From Pseudomonas sp. UBA6562 (lineage in GTDB: Bacteria; Pseudomonadota; Gammaproteobacteria; Pseudomonadales; Pseudomonadaceae), in assembly GCF_002434265.1 (NCBI RefSeq), contig NZ_DJJS01000009.1, forward strand, positions 1 through 40,547: DNA of 40,547 nt, given 5' to 3'. Shown here one piece after another: positions 30,686-38,580 of the stretch. The notes under the pieces were generated by a model that saw only the letters and a program-made list of their open reading frames with translations, did not search any database and was not told the DNA's origin. Position 1 is the first letter of the stretch. Every line of letters begins with the position of its first letter. The position numbers and the translations under genes were made by a program.

Positions 30686-33502
30686 ATGGCATTGAAATCC
30701 CCCGCGTTTCGTAGAAAGTTTCCGTTGCTGGTGACCGGCGGCCTGTTGGCCCTGCAACCCCTGGCCGCGCCGCAGGTGATGGCCGCCGAGCAGTTCGCCT
30801 GCCAAGTGTCCGCCTCGGGTGGCTGGGACTGCAAGCCGCAAGCCAAGGACAACCTCCCCCCACGGCCTGTGCACAAGGGCGCCGCGCAAGCCGCCGGTGA
30901 CCAGGGCGACGTCGCGCAAAGCAGCGACGCCGCACAGGACAAGCCCGTGCTGGTGACCGAGGCCAAGGGCCGTGGCCTGAAGTCGCGCAGCGCCGACTAC
31001 AGCCACCTCGACTGGGTCCCGCGCGACAAGCTCACCCCCGCACAGCTGGCCGAAACCGGCCCGTACTGCGGCGGCGCCTACGTCGAGCCCACCCGCCCGG
31101 GCATGAACGACACCACGCCCAAGGACGAGTCGCCGACCTACCTCAACGCCAAGGTTTCCCGCTACCAGCAGGAACAGCAGGTCGCTACCCTGGCCGGTGA
31201 CGTGGTCATGCGCCAGGGCAGCATGCAGCTGCAGGCCGACGAGGCCAACCTGTACCAGACCGAGAACCGCGGCGAGCTCAAGGGCAACGTCAAGCTGCGC
31301 GACAACGGCTCGCTGGTGGTCGGCGACCAGGCCGAGGTGCAGCTCGACACGGGCGCGGCCAAGGTCGACAACGCCGAGTACGTGATGCACAAGTCGCACA
31401 TCCGCGGCAGCGCGCTGTACGCCAAACGCGCCGAAGACGCCATCATCCGGCTCAAGGACGGCACCTACACCACGTGCGAACCGGGCAGCAACGCCTGGCA
31501 GCTCAAGGGCAACAACATCACGCTGAACCCGGCCACCGGCTTCGGCACCGCGACCAACGTCACCCTGCGGGTCAAGGATATTCCGGTGTTCTACACACCT
31601 TATATCTACTTCCCCATCGACGACCGTCGCCAGTCCGGTTTCCTGCCGCCGTCGTTCAGCACCAGCAGCGACTCCGGCTTCACGCTGGTCACCCCGTACT
31701 ACTTCAACCTGGCACCGAACTACGATGCCACGTTGTACCCGCGCTACATGACCAAGCGCGGCATGTTGATGGAAGGCGAGTTCCGCTACCTCACCGAATC
31801 GAGCGAAGGCCAGTTCGGCGGCGGTTACCTGAACGACCGCAGCGACGAGCGCACAGACCAGACCGACTACCAGGACCGCCGTTGGATGGTCAACTGGCAG
31901 CACAAAGGCGGTCTGAACGAGCGCCTGATGACCGAGGTGAACTACACCGACATCAGCGACCCGTTCTACTTCCAGGATCTGGAATCCGACCAGATCGGCG
32001 TCGAGAGCAAAGACATTCTCGATCAGCAGGGCGCGCTGACCTACCGTGGCGACAGTTACACCGCACGGTTGAATGCGCATGCCTATGAGATGGCGACCAT
32101 TTCGCAGATCACGCCCTATAACCGCCTACCGCAGATCACCCTGAATGGCACGCTGCCGTTCCAGCCGGGCGGGTTGAATTTCGACTACGAGACGGAAGCG
32201 GTACGGTTCGAGCGAGATTTGAAAGATGGTCTCGTTCGCAACAAAGACGGCTTCCTCGATTTGAGCGCGGGCGATGCCGGATACCCTGGGAAGCGCATCG
32301 ATGAAAACATCACAGGCATCGCACGGGCCAACGGCACGCGGTTGAACCTCGCGCCGTCCATGAGCCTGCCGATGGAAAACAGCTACGGCTATGTCACGCC
32401 CAAGCTGAAATACGTCTATACCCAGTACGATCTGGATCTGGACAGCCAAGGCAAGGCTCAGGCGCTGGCGCAATCTTCGCAAGCAGGTTACGGCAGCTAC
32501 AGCAGCTCGATCGACCGTTCGATACCGATCCTGAGCGTCGACAGCGGCCTGTACTTCGACCGCAACACCTCGATGTTCGGCACCAACTACCGCCAGACCC
32601 TCGAGCCGCGCATGTACTACCTGTACGTGCCCAAGGAAGACCAGAAAGACATTCCGATCTTCGACACCTCGGAAACCCTGTTCAGCTACGACTCGCTGTT
32701 CCGCGACAACCGTTTCTCCGGCACCGACCGCATCGGCGACGAGAACAAGCTATCGCTGGGCGTGACCACCCGCTGGATCGAGGACAACGGCTTCGAGCGC
32801 CAGACCTTCAGCATCGGCCAAGCCCTGTACTTCAAGGACCGCGAAGTGCAACTGCCGGGCATCGACTATCGCACCCGCCAGGACAGCACCTCGGACGTTT
32901 CGCCTTACGCTCTGGTCTACGGCTACCGCTTCAACCGCGACTGGCGCTTCAACTCCGACTTCAACTGGGATCCGGACAGCCACAGCACCCGTTCGGGTAG
33001 CGCGATGTTCCACTACCAGCCCGAAGACGAGCCGAACAAGATCGTCAACCTCGGTTACCGCTACCGCAACGACCAGGTCGTCTTCGACTCTTCGACCGGC
33101 ACCTGGAAAGTGGGCGGCGGCGACTATGGCAATCCTGGCGATGCGAACTACGTCAAGGACTACTACAAGATCCAGCAGCACGACTTCTCGGTCATCTGGC
33201 CGATCGTCCCACAGTGGAGCGTCATCGCCCGCTGGCAGCACGACTACAACCGCAACCGCACCCTGGAAGCCATGGGTGGTTTCGAGTACGACAACTGCTG
33301 CTGGAAACTGCGCTTGATCAACCGTTACTGGCTCGACTTCGACGATTACAGCCAGGCGGCCCCACAAAACGAGAAGGGTGACCACGGCATCTTCCTGCAA
33401 GTCGTCCTCAAGGGCCTCGGCAGCGTAGCTGGCAAGAAAGTCGAATCCTTCCTCGACCAAGGCATTCAAGGTTACCGCGAACGTGAAGAACAAGCTTTTT
33501 GA
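30686..33502 (+). CDS. lptD: LPS-assembly protein LptD
   Basis: Outer-membrane beta-barrel that, with LptE, inserts lipopolysaccharide into the outer leaflet. It has 938 residues. A signal peptide ends about residue 33 (VMAAE). A Pseudomonas-type N-terminal extension follows, then the OstA/LptA-like beta-jellyroll (about 150-290) and the long C-terminal barrel. The conserved adjacent cysteines 'YDNCCWKL' near the C-terminus, together with several N-terminal cysteines, support the essential disulfides. The ATG at 30686 starts the signal sequence; upstream in-frame codons to 30449 lie in amgK. A segment at about 32,090-32,520 looks divergent. The 3' end overlaps surA by 20 bases. Confidence 0.96.
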   Translation: MALKSPAFRRKFPLLVTGGLLALQPLAAPQVMAAEQFACQVSASGGWDCKPQAKDNLPPRPVHKGAAQAAGDQGDVAQSSDAAQDKPVLVTEAKGRGLKSRSADYSHLDWVPRDKLTPAQLAETGPYCGGAYVEPTRPGMNDTTPKDESPTYLNAKVSRYQQEQQVATLAGDVVMRQGSMQLQADEANLYQTENRGELKGNVKLRDNGSLVVGDQAEVQLDTGAAKVDNAEYVMHKSHIRGSALYAKRAEDAIIRLKDGTYTTCEPGSNAWQLKGNNITLNPATGFGTATNVTLRVKDIPVFYTPYIYFPIDDRRQSGFLPPSFSTSSDSGFTLVTPYYFNLAPNYDATLYPRYMTKRGMLMEGEFRYLTESSEGQFGGGYLNDRSDERTDQTDYQDRRWMVNWQHKGGLNERLMTEVNYTDISDPFYFQDLESDQIGVESKDILDQQGALTYRGDSYTARLNAHAYEMATISQITPYNRLPQITLNGTLPFQPGGLNFDYETEAVRFERDLKDGLVRNKDGFLDLSAGDAGYPGKRIDENITGIARANGTRLNLAPSMSLPMENSYGYVTPKLKYVYTQYDLDLDSQGKAQALAQSSQAGYGSYSSSIDRSIPILSVDSGLYFDRNTSMFGTNYRQTLEPRMYYLYVPKEDQKDIPIFDTSETLFSYDSLFRDNRFSGTDRIGDENKLSLGVTTRWIEDNGFERQTFSIGQALYFKDREVQLPGIDYRTRQDSTSDVSPYALVYGYRFNRDWRFNSDFNWDPDSHSTRSGSAMFHYQPEDEPNKIVNLGYRYRNDQVVFDSSTGTWKVGGGDYGNPGDANYVKDYYKIQQHDFSVIWPIVPQWSVIARWQHDYNRNRTLEAMGGFEYDNCCWKLRLINRYWLDFDDYSQAAPQNEKGDHGIFLQVVLKGLGSVAGKKVESFLDQGIQGYREREEQAF

Positions 33503-34802
33503 TCGCCTCCGCCCAGCGCTGCTGGGCGTCGCAATGCTGAGTGGCGCGGTGCATGCCGCCGTGCAGCCCCTGGACCGTGTGGTGGCCATCGTCGACAACG
33601 ACGTGGTCATGCAGAGCCAGTTGGACCAGCGTACCCGCGAAGTCCAACAGACCATCGCCAAGCGCGGCGCTGGCGTACCGCCGGCCAGCGCGCTGCAGCA
33701 GCAGGTGCTCGAACGACTGATCGTCGAGAACCTGCAACTGCAACTGGGCGAGCGTTCCGGCATTCGCATCACCGACGAAGAATTGAACCAGGCCATCGGC
33801 ACCATCGCCCAGCGCAATGGCATGTCGCTGGACCAGTTCCGCGCCGCGCTCTCGCGCGACGGTCTGTCGTTCGACGACGCGCGCGAGCAGGTCAAGCGCG
33901 AGATGATCATCAGCCGCGTACGCCAGCGCCGGGTCGCCGAACGCATCCAGGTGTCGGAGCAGGAAGTGAAGAACTTCCTCGCCTCGGACATGGGCAAGAT
34001 GCAGCTGTCGGAAGAGTACCGACTGGCCAACATCCTCATCCCCACCCCCGAAAGCGCCAACTCCGACACCATCCAGGCGGCTGCGCGCAAGGCTGGCGAT
34101 GTGTACCAGAAACTGCGCCAAGGCGCGGACTTCGGTCAGACGGCGATTTCCCAATCGGCCAGCGAAAACGCCTTGGAAGGCGGCGAGATGGGCTGGCGCA
34201 AAGCCGGGCAATTGCCACCAGACTTCGCCAAACTGCTGGGCAGCATGAGCACAGGCGACATCACTCAGCCCATTCGCATTCCCAATGGTTTCATCATCCT
34301 CAAGCTCGAGGAGAAGCGCGGCGGTACCGCCAACGTGCTGCGCGACGAAGTGCACGTGCGCCACATCCTGATCAAACCCACCGAGATCCGTAGCGACGCG
34401 GCCACCGAGCAGTTGGCCGAACGTCTTTACGAGCGCATCAAGAACGGCGAAGACTTCGCCGAACTGGCGAAAAGCTTCTCGGAAGATCCGGGTTCGGCAC
34501 TCAACGGCGGCGATCTGAACTGGGTCGACCCGAACAGTCTGGTGCCCGAGTTCCGCGAGCAGATGGCCTCCGCCGAGCAAGGCGTGGTGACCCGTCCGTT
34601 CCGCACCCAATACGGCTGGCACGTGCTGGAAGTCCTGGGTCGTCGTGCGACCGACAGCACCGAACAAGCGCGTGAGCAACAAGCCTTGAGCGTGCTGCGC
34701 AACCGCAAGTACGACGAAGAGCTGCAAACCTGGCTGCGCCAGATTCGCGACGAAGCCTACGTCGAGATCAAGCTGCCTGGCGCCGACCAGGCTGCGCAGT
34801 GA
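33483..34802 (+). CDS. surA: periplasmic chaperone and peptidyl-prolyl isomerase SurA
   Basis: Chaperone for outer-membrane proteins, including LptD, 439 residues. The signal peptide spans about 1-25 (GAVHA|AV). The SurA N domain ('VDNDVVMQSQLDQR') is followed by two parvulin PPIase domains, the second clear as 'VHVRHILIKPTEI ... FSEDPGSALNGGDLNW'. A C-terminal helix closes the N domain. The start is a GTG at 33483 inside the end of lptD, with a weak ribosome-binding site, implying coupled translation. Confidence 0.95.
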   Translation: MKNKLFDRLRPALLGVAMLSGAVHAAVQPLDRVVAIVDNDVVMQSQLDQRTREVQQTIAKRGAGVPPASALQQQVLERLIVENLQLQLGERSGIRITDEELNQAIGTIAQRNGMSLDQFRAALSRDGLSFDDAREQVKREMIISRVRQRRVAERIQVSEQEVKNFLASDMGKMQLSEEYRLANILIPTPESANSDTIQAAARKAGDVYQKLRQGADFGQTAISQSASENALEGGEMGWRKAGQLPPDFAKLLGSMSTGDITQPIRIPNGFIILKLEEKRGGTANVLRDEVHVRHILIKPTEIRSDAATEQLAERLYERIKNGEDFAELAKSFSEDPGSALNGGDLNWVDPNSLVPEFREQMASAEQGVVTRPFRTQYGWHVLEVLGRRATDSTEQAREQQALSVLRNRKYDEELQTWLRQIRDEAYVEIKLPGADQAAQ

Positions 34803-35788
34803 AGCCACTGCGCTTCGCGCTCACCCCGGGCGAGCCGGCCGGCATAGGTCCTGACCTGTGCCTGCTGCTCGCCACGCAGGCCCAGCCCCACCCCCTGATC
34901 GCCATCACCGACCGTGACCTGCTCGCCGAGCGGGCCACGCAGTTGGGGCTGGCGATCGACCTGCGTCCGGTGGGCCCTGGGCAGTGGCCGGACGCGCCTG
35001 CACCGGCCGGCAGCCTCTACGTCTGGCACACCCCCCTGGCCCACCCTGCGGTGGCTGGAGAGCTCGACAAGGCCAATGCTGCCTTCGTGCTGGAAACCCT
35101 GACGCGTGCAGGCCTGGGCTGTCTGAACGGCGACTTCGCCGGCATGGTCACCGCCCCTGTGCACAAGGGCGTGATCAACGAAGGGGGCGTCGCCTTTTCC
35201 GGCCACACCGAATTCCTGGCCGAGCTGACCCACACCGCGCAAGTGGTGATGATGCTCGCCACCGGTGACCTGCGGGTCGCACTGGTGACCACGCACCTGC
35301 CGTTGCGCGAAGTGGCCGACGCCATCACCGCCGAGCGGCTGGAGCGGGTCGCGCGCATTCTGCACGACGACCTGCGCGACAAGTTCGGCATCGCCCGACC
35401 GCGCATCCTGGTCTGCGGCCTCAACCCCCATGCCGGGGAAAGCGGCCACCTGGGCCGCGAAGAAATCGACATCATCGAACCCGCGCTGGAGCGCCTGCGC
35501 AGCGAAGGCATGGACCTGCGCGGCCCCCTGCCGGCCGATACCCTGTTTACCCCCAAATATCTGGAGCACTGCGACGCGGTGCTGGCGATGTACCACGACC
35601 AAGGCCTGCCCGTACTCAAGTACAAGGGCTTCGGCGCTGCGGTGAACGTCACGCTGGGCCTGCCGATCGTACGCACGTCGGTCGACCATGGCACTGCGCT
35701 GGACCTCGCCGGCACCGGCCGCGTCGACACCGGCAGCCTGCACGTTGCGCTGCAAACCGCCTACCAGATGGCCGAGAACCGACCATGA
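34799..35788 (+). CDS. pdxA: 4-hydroxythreonine-4-phosphate dehydrogenase
   Basis: NAD-dependent enzyme of pyridoxal phosphate synthesis, 329 residues. Conserved segments are 'TPGEPAGIGPDL' at the N-terminus, 'VTAPVHKGVINEGG' with the metal/substrate His, 'GHTEFLAELT' and 'MYHDQGLPVLKY'. The start is a GTG at 34799 overlapping the surA stop by 4 bases (GTGA). Its 3' end overlaps rsmA by 4 bases. pdxA-ksgA-apaGH is a widely conserved operon. Confidence 0.96.
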   Translation: MKPLRFALTPGEPAGIGPDLCLLLATQAQPHPLIAITDRDLLAERATQLGLAIDLRPVGPGQWPDAPAPAGSLYVWHTPLAHPAVAGELDKANAAFVLETLTRAGLGCLNGDFAGMVTAPVHKGVINEGGVAFSGHTEFLAELTHTAQVVMMLATGDLRVALVTTHLPLREVADAITAERLERVARILHDDLRDKFGIARPRILVCGLNPHAGESGHLGREEIDIIEPALERLRSEGMDLRGPLPADTLFTPKYLEHCDAVLAMYHDQGLPVLKYKGFGAAVNVTLGLPIVRTSVDHGTALDLAGTGRVDTGSLHVALQTAYQMAENRP

Positions 35789-36591
35789 ACGAGCATTACC
35801 AACACCGGGCGCGCAAGCGCTTCGGGCAGAACTTCCTGCACGACGCGGGCGTCATCGACCGCATCCTGCGCGCCATCCACGCCAAACCGGGCGAACACCT
35901 GCTGGAAATCGGCCCTGGCCAGGGCGCCCTCACCGAGGGCCTGCTCAACAGCGGCGCGCACCTGGACGTCGTCGAACTGGACAAAGACCTGGTGCCGATC
36001 CTGCAGCACAAGTTCCGCGACCGCGACAACTTCCGCCTGCACCAGGGCGATGCATTGAAGCTCGACTTCAACCAGTTGCAGGTGCCCGAGCGCAGCCTGA
36101 AGGTGGTCGGCAACCTGCCCTACAACATCTCCACGCCGCTGATTTTCCACCTGTTGGCCCACGCCCACCTGATCCGCGACATGCACTTCATGCTGCAGAA
36201 GGAAGTGGTCGAACGCATGGCCGCCGGCCCAGGCGGCGGCGACTGGGGGCGGTTGTCGATCATGGTGCAGTACCATTGCCGGGTCGAACACCTGTTCAAT
36301 GTCGGGCCTGGCGCGTTCAACCCGCCGCCCAAAGTGGACTCGGCCATCGTGCGCCTGGTACCGCACGCGACGCCGCCGCACCCGGCCAAGGACCCTGCCC
36401 TGCTCGAGCGCGTGGTCCGCGAAGCCTTCAACCAGCGCCGCAAGACCCTGCGCAACACCCTCAAGGGATTGCTCGAAAACGCCGCCATCGAAGCTGCAGG
36501 TGTAGATGGCAGCCTGCGCCCCGAGCAGCTCGACCTGAGCGCCTTCGTGCGCCTGGCCGATCAGCTGGCCGCCCAGCAAGCCGGCGCCTGA
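35785..36591 (+). CDS. rsmA: 16S rRNA dimethyladenosine transferase RsmA/KsgA
   Basis: Dimethylates A1518 and A1519 of 16S rRNA late in 30S assembly; its loss gives kasugamycin resistance. It has 268 residues. The SAM motif 'LEIGPGQGALTEGL' and the adenine N6-methyltransferase motif 'NLPYNIS' are present, with the N-terminal 'KRFGQNFLHD'. The ATG at 35785 overlaps pdxA (ATGA). The symbol rsmA here means the methyltransferase (ksgA), not the Csr-type regulator also called RsmA in pseudomonads. Confidence 0.97.
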   Translation: MNEHYQHRARKRFGQNFLHDAGVIDRILRAIHAKPGEHLLEIGPGQGALTEGLLNSGAHLDVVELDKDLVPILQHKFRDRDNFRLHQGDALKLDFNQLQVPERSLKVVGNLPYNISTPLIFHLLAHAHLIRDMHFMLQKEVVERMAAGPGGGDWGRLSIMVQYHCRVEHLFNVGPGAFNPPPKVDSAIVRLVPHATPPHPAKDPALLERVVREAFNQRRKTLRNTLKGLLENAAIEAAGVDGSLRPEQLDLSAFVRLADQLAAQQAGA

Positions 36592-36617
36592 GCGCGACGG
36601 TAGGCTCGCTCCACCAG

Positions 36618-36651
36618 GGATACCGGTCGGCCCATCGGCTGGCCGGTATCC
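36618..36651 (+). terminator. long hairpin between rsmA and apaG
   Basis: A 15-bp stem (36618-36632 with 36637-36651, two G-U pairs, loop CATC) lies 26 bases after rsmA. No U-run follows. It may be a partial terminator or processing site separating apaGH-glpE from the upstream genes. Confidence 0.45.
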
Positions 36652-36712
36652 CCATCAATGCCCTAGACTGCAACCATTGCCGTCGCCGCCTCTCTCTGTC
36701 CAAGGCCCTTGC

Positions 36713-37093
36713 ATGTCCGATCCCCGTTACCAGATCGACGTCAGCGTCGTGACCCGTTACCTCAAAGACCAATCCGACCCCGACGCTCTGCGCTTCGCCT
36801 TCGCCTACACCATCACCGTGCAGAACACCGGCAGCGTGGCCGCCACTCTGATCTCCCGCCATTGGTTGATCACCAACGGCGATGGCGAGGTCGAGGAAGT
36901 ACGCGGCGCCGGCGTCGTCGGCCAGCAGCCCTCCATTGCGCCCGGTGGTTCCCACACCTACAGCAGCGGCTCGGTGATCGCCACACGCGTCGGCACCATG
37001 CAGGGCAGCTACCAGATGCTGGCCGACGACGGCACGCAGTTCGAAGCCGCGATCGCACCCTTCCGTCTGGCCGTGCCTGGGGCGCTGCACTGA
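36713..37093 (+). CDS. apaG: ApaG, Co2+/Mg2+ efflux-associated domain protein
   Basis: Small protein of 126 residues with an immunoglobulin-like beta-sandwich. The core is 'FAYTITVQNTGSVAATLISR' and 'GVVGQQPSIAPGGSHTYSSG'. Its biochemical role is unsettled; older work linked it to cobalt resistance and Mg2+ efflux. The ATG at 36713 has AAGG at 36702-36705; the frame extends to 36677 without support. Its stop shares one base with the apaH start (TGATG). Confidence 0.94.
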   Translation: MSDPRYQIDVSVVTRYLKDQSDPDALRFAFAYTITVQNTGSVAATLISRHWLITNGDGEVEEVRGAGVVGQQPSIAPGGSHTYSSGSVIATRVGTMQGSYQMLADDGTQFEAAIAPFRLAVPGALH

Positions 37094-37959
37094 TGGCGGT
37101 GTACGCGGTCGGCGACCTGCAAGGCTGTTTGCAACCGCTCAAGTGCCTGTTGCAGCGCGTGAAGTTCGACCCTTCGGCCGACCGCCTGTGGCTGGTCGGC
37201 GATCTGGTCAACCGCGGCCCCGAATCGCTGGAAACCTTGCGCTTTCTCTACAGCCTGCGCGACTCGCTGGTCTGTGTGCTCGGCAACCACGACCTGCACC
37301 TGCTGGCGGCCTGGCACAACATCGATCGACTGAAGAAAGGCGACACCCTGCGCGAAGTGCTCGAAGCGCCAGACGCCGAGCAATTGATGGGCTGGCTGCG
37401 TCAGCAGAAACTGCTGCATTACGACGAGCCGCGCGGTGTGGCCATGGTGCATGCCGGCATTCCCCCGCAGTGGACCTTGGGTACGGCGCTGGAGCTGGCC
37501 GCCGAGGTCGAGCAGGTACTGCGCGACGACGAACGTCTGAAATCCTTCCTCGACGGCATGTACGGCAACGAGCCGAACAAATGGAGCAAGCGCCTGACCG
37601 GCGTGGAGCGCCTGCGGGTGATCACCAACTACTTCACTCGCATGCGTTTCTGCACGGCCGAAGGCAAGCTCGACCTCAAGAGCAAGGAAGGCCTGGACGA
37701 CGCCCCCAAGGGATACAAACCCTGGTTCGCCCATAAAGGCCGCCGCTCACGGCACGTCGACATCATTTTCGGTCACTGGGCCGCGCTCGAAGGACGGGTC
37801 AGCGAGCCTGGCGTGATCGCGCTGGACACCGGCTGCGTCTGGGGCGGCGCCATGACTCTGTACGACCTCGACAGCGGCGAATACCACCGTTGCGATTGCG
37901 CCGAAGGCGGCGCACTGCGCACTGCGGCCGTCCCTGCCCACCCCATAGCCCAGCCCTGA
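37093..37959 (+). CDS. apaH: diadenosine tetraphosphatase (symmetrical)
   Basis: Hydrolyses Ap4A to two ADP and can remove Np4 caps from RNA. It has 288 residues in the metallophosphoesterase fold. Metal motifs are 'VGDLQGC', 'LVGDLVNRGP' and 'VLGNHDLHLL', with 'MVHAGIPP' and 'FGHWAALEG' downstream. The ATG at 37093 overlaps the apaG stop. The C-terminal tail after about residue 265 is variable. Tandem with glpE. Confidence 0.96.
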   Translation: MAVYAVGDLQGCLQPLKCLLQRVKFDPSADRLWLVGDLVNRGPESLETLRFLYSLRDSLVCVLGNHDLHLLAAWHNIDRLKKGDTLREVLEAPDAEQLMGWLRQQKLLHYDEPRGVAMVHAGIPPQWTLGTALELAAEVEQVLRDDERLKSFLDGMYGNEPNKWSKRLTGVERLRVITNYFTRMRFCTAEGKLDLKSKEGLDDAPKGYKPWFAHKGRRSRHVDIIFGHWAALEGRVSEPGVIALDTGCVWGGAMTLYDLDSGEYHRCDCAEGGALRTAAVPAHPIAQP

Positions 37960-37970
37960 AGGAGACATCC

Positions 37971-38300
37971 ATGAGCGAGTTCAAGCGCGTTCCCCCCGAG
38001 CAAGCCCAAGCCCTGCGTGAGCAAGGCGCGGTGGTGGTCGATATCCGCGACCCGCAGGCCTTCGCCAACGGGCACATCCAGGGCGCCCAGCACTTGGACA
38101 ACCACTCGGTCGCCGACTTTATCCGTCAGGCCGATCTCGATGCGCCAACCCTGGTGGTCTGCTACCACGGCAACTCCAGCCAGAGCGCTGCGGCGTACCT
38201 GATCCAGCAGGGGTTCTCCGACGTCTACAGCCTCGACGGTGGTTTCGAACTGTGGCGCGGCACCTACCCCGACGAGGTCGCCCAGGGCCAGCCGGAATAA
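37971..38300 (+). CDS. glpE: thiosulfate sulfurtransferase GlpE
   Basis: Single-domain rhodanese of 109 residues that transfers sulfane sulfur from thiosulfate to thiols or cyanide. The catalytic C64 sits in the loop 'CYHGNSSQ'. The E. coli enzyme is in the glp regulon, but here it ends the apaGH operon, with no glp genes nearby. The ATG at 37971 has a strong AAGGAG at 37959-37964. The frame reaches 37890, overlapping apaH, but is not needed. Confidence 0.95.
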   Translation: MSEFKRVPPEQAQALREQGAVVVDIRDPQAFANGHIQGAQHLDNHSVADFIRQADLDAPTLVVCYHGNSSQSAAAYLIQQGFSDVYSLDGGFELWRGTYPDEVAQGQPE

Positions 38301-38318
38301 ATTTTCACAGTCCCTGCA

Positions 38319-38337
38319 GCCCGCGTTCGCCGCGGGC
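38319..38337 (+). terminator. hairpin after glpE
   Basis: A 7-bp perfect GC stem (38319-38325 with 38331-38337, loop TTCGC) lies 18 bases past the glpE stop. The run that follows is only TTG, so it is a weak intrinsic terminator ending the lptD-glpE operon. The remaining gap to 38580 has a GCCGG/CCGGC mini-hairpin and no gene. Confidence 0.45.
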
Positions 38338-38386
38338 TTGCGCCTCGACCGAAGGCCTTGCAAGAGACGATCTTTCCCTCCCGCCC

Positions 38387-38417
38387 TTGACCTTGCGCAG
38401 AACCAACTATCCTTAAG
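38387..38417 (+). promoter_or_regulatory. candidate sigmaS-type promoter of prkA
   Basis: CTATCCTTAA (38407-38416) matches the sigmaS -10 pattern CTAYACTTAA at all but one position. TTGACC (38387-38392) lies 15 bases upstream of the TATCCT core. The leader to the prkA ATG would be about 160 bases. prkA/yeaGH operons are stress and stationary-phase controlled in enterics and pseudomonads, which agrees. Confidence 0.45.
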
Positions 38418-38580
38418 CCCAGGCCATCCAAACAGGGGAGAGCCGGTACACCGGCGCGCGGGTCATCGGCAGCGTTACAAGGGTGTTCTGGGGGGATAAC
38501 GGCAATCGGTAGCACCGCTTGCATGCCAGCATCAGCTGAATGATCCGACGTCGGCTCCACGTATCGAGCGAGGTGACGTC

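Noticed and set aside
38510..38523. sigma54-like TAGCAC..TTGC before prkA
   Set aside because: The GG-to-GC spacing is two bases too short for a -24/-12 promoter.
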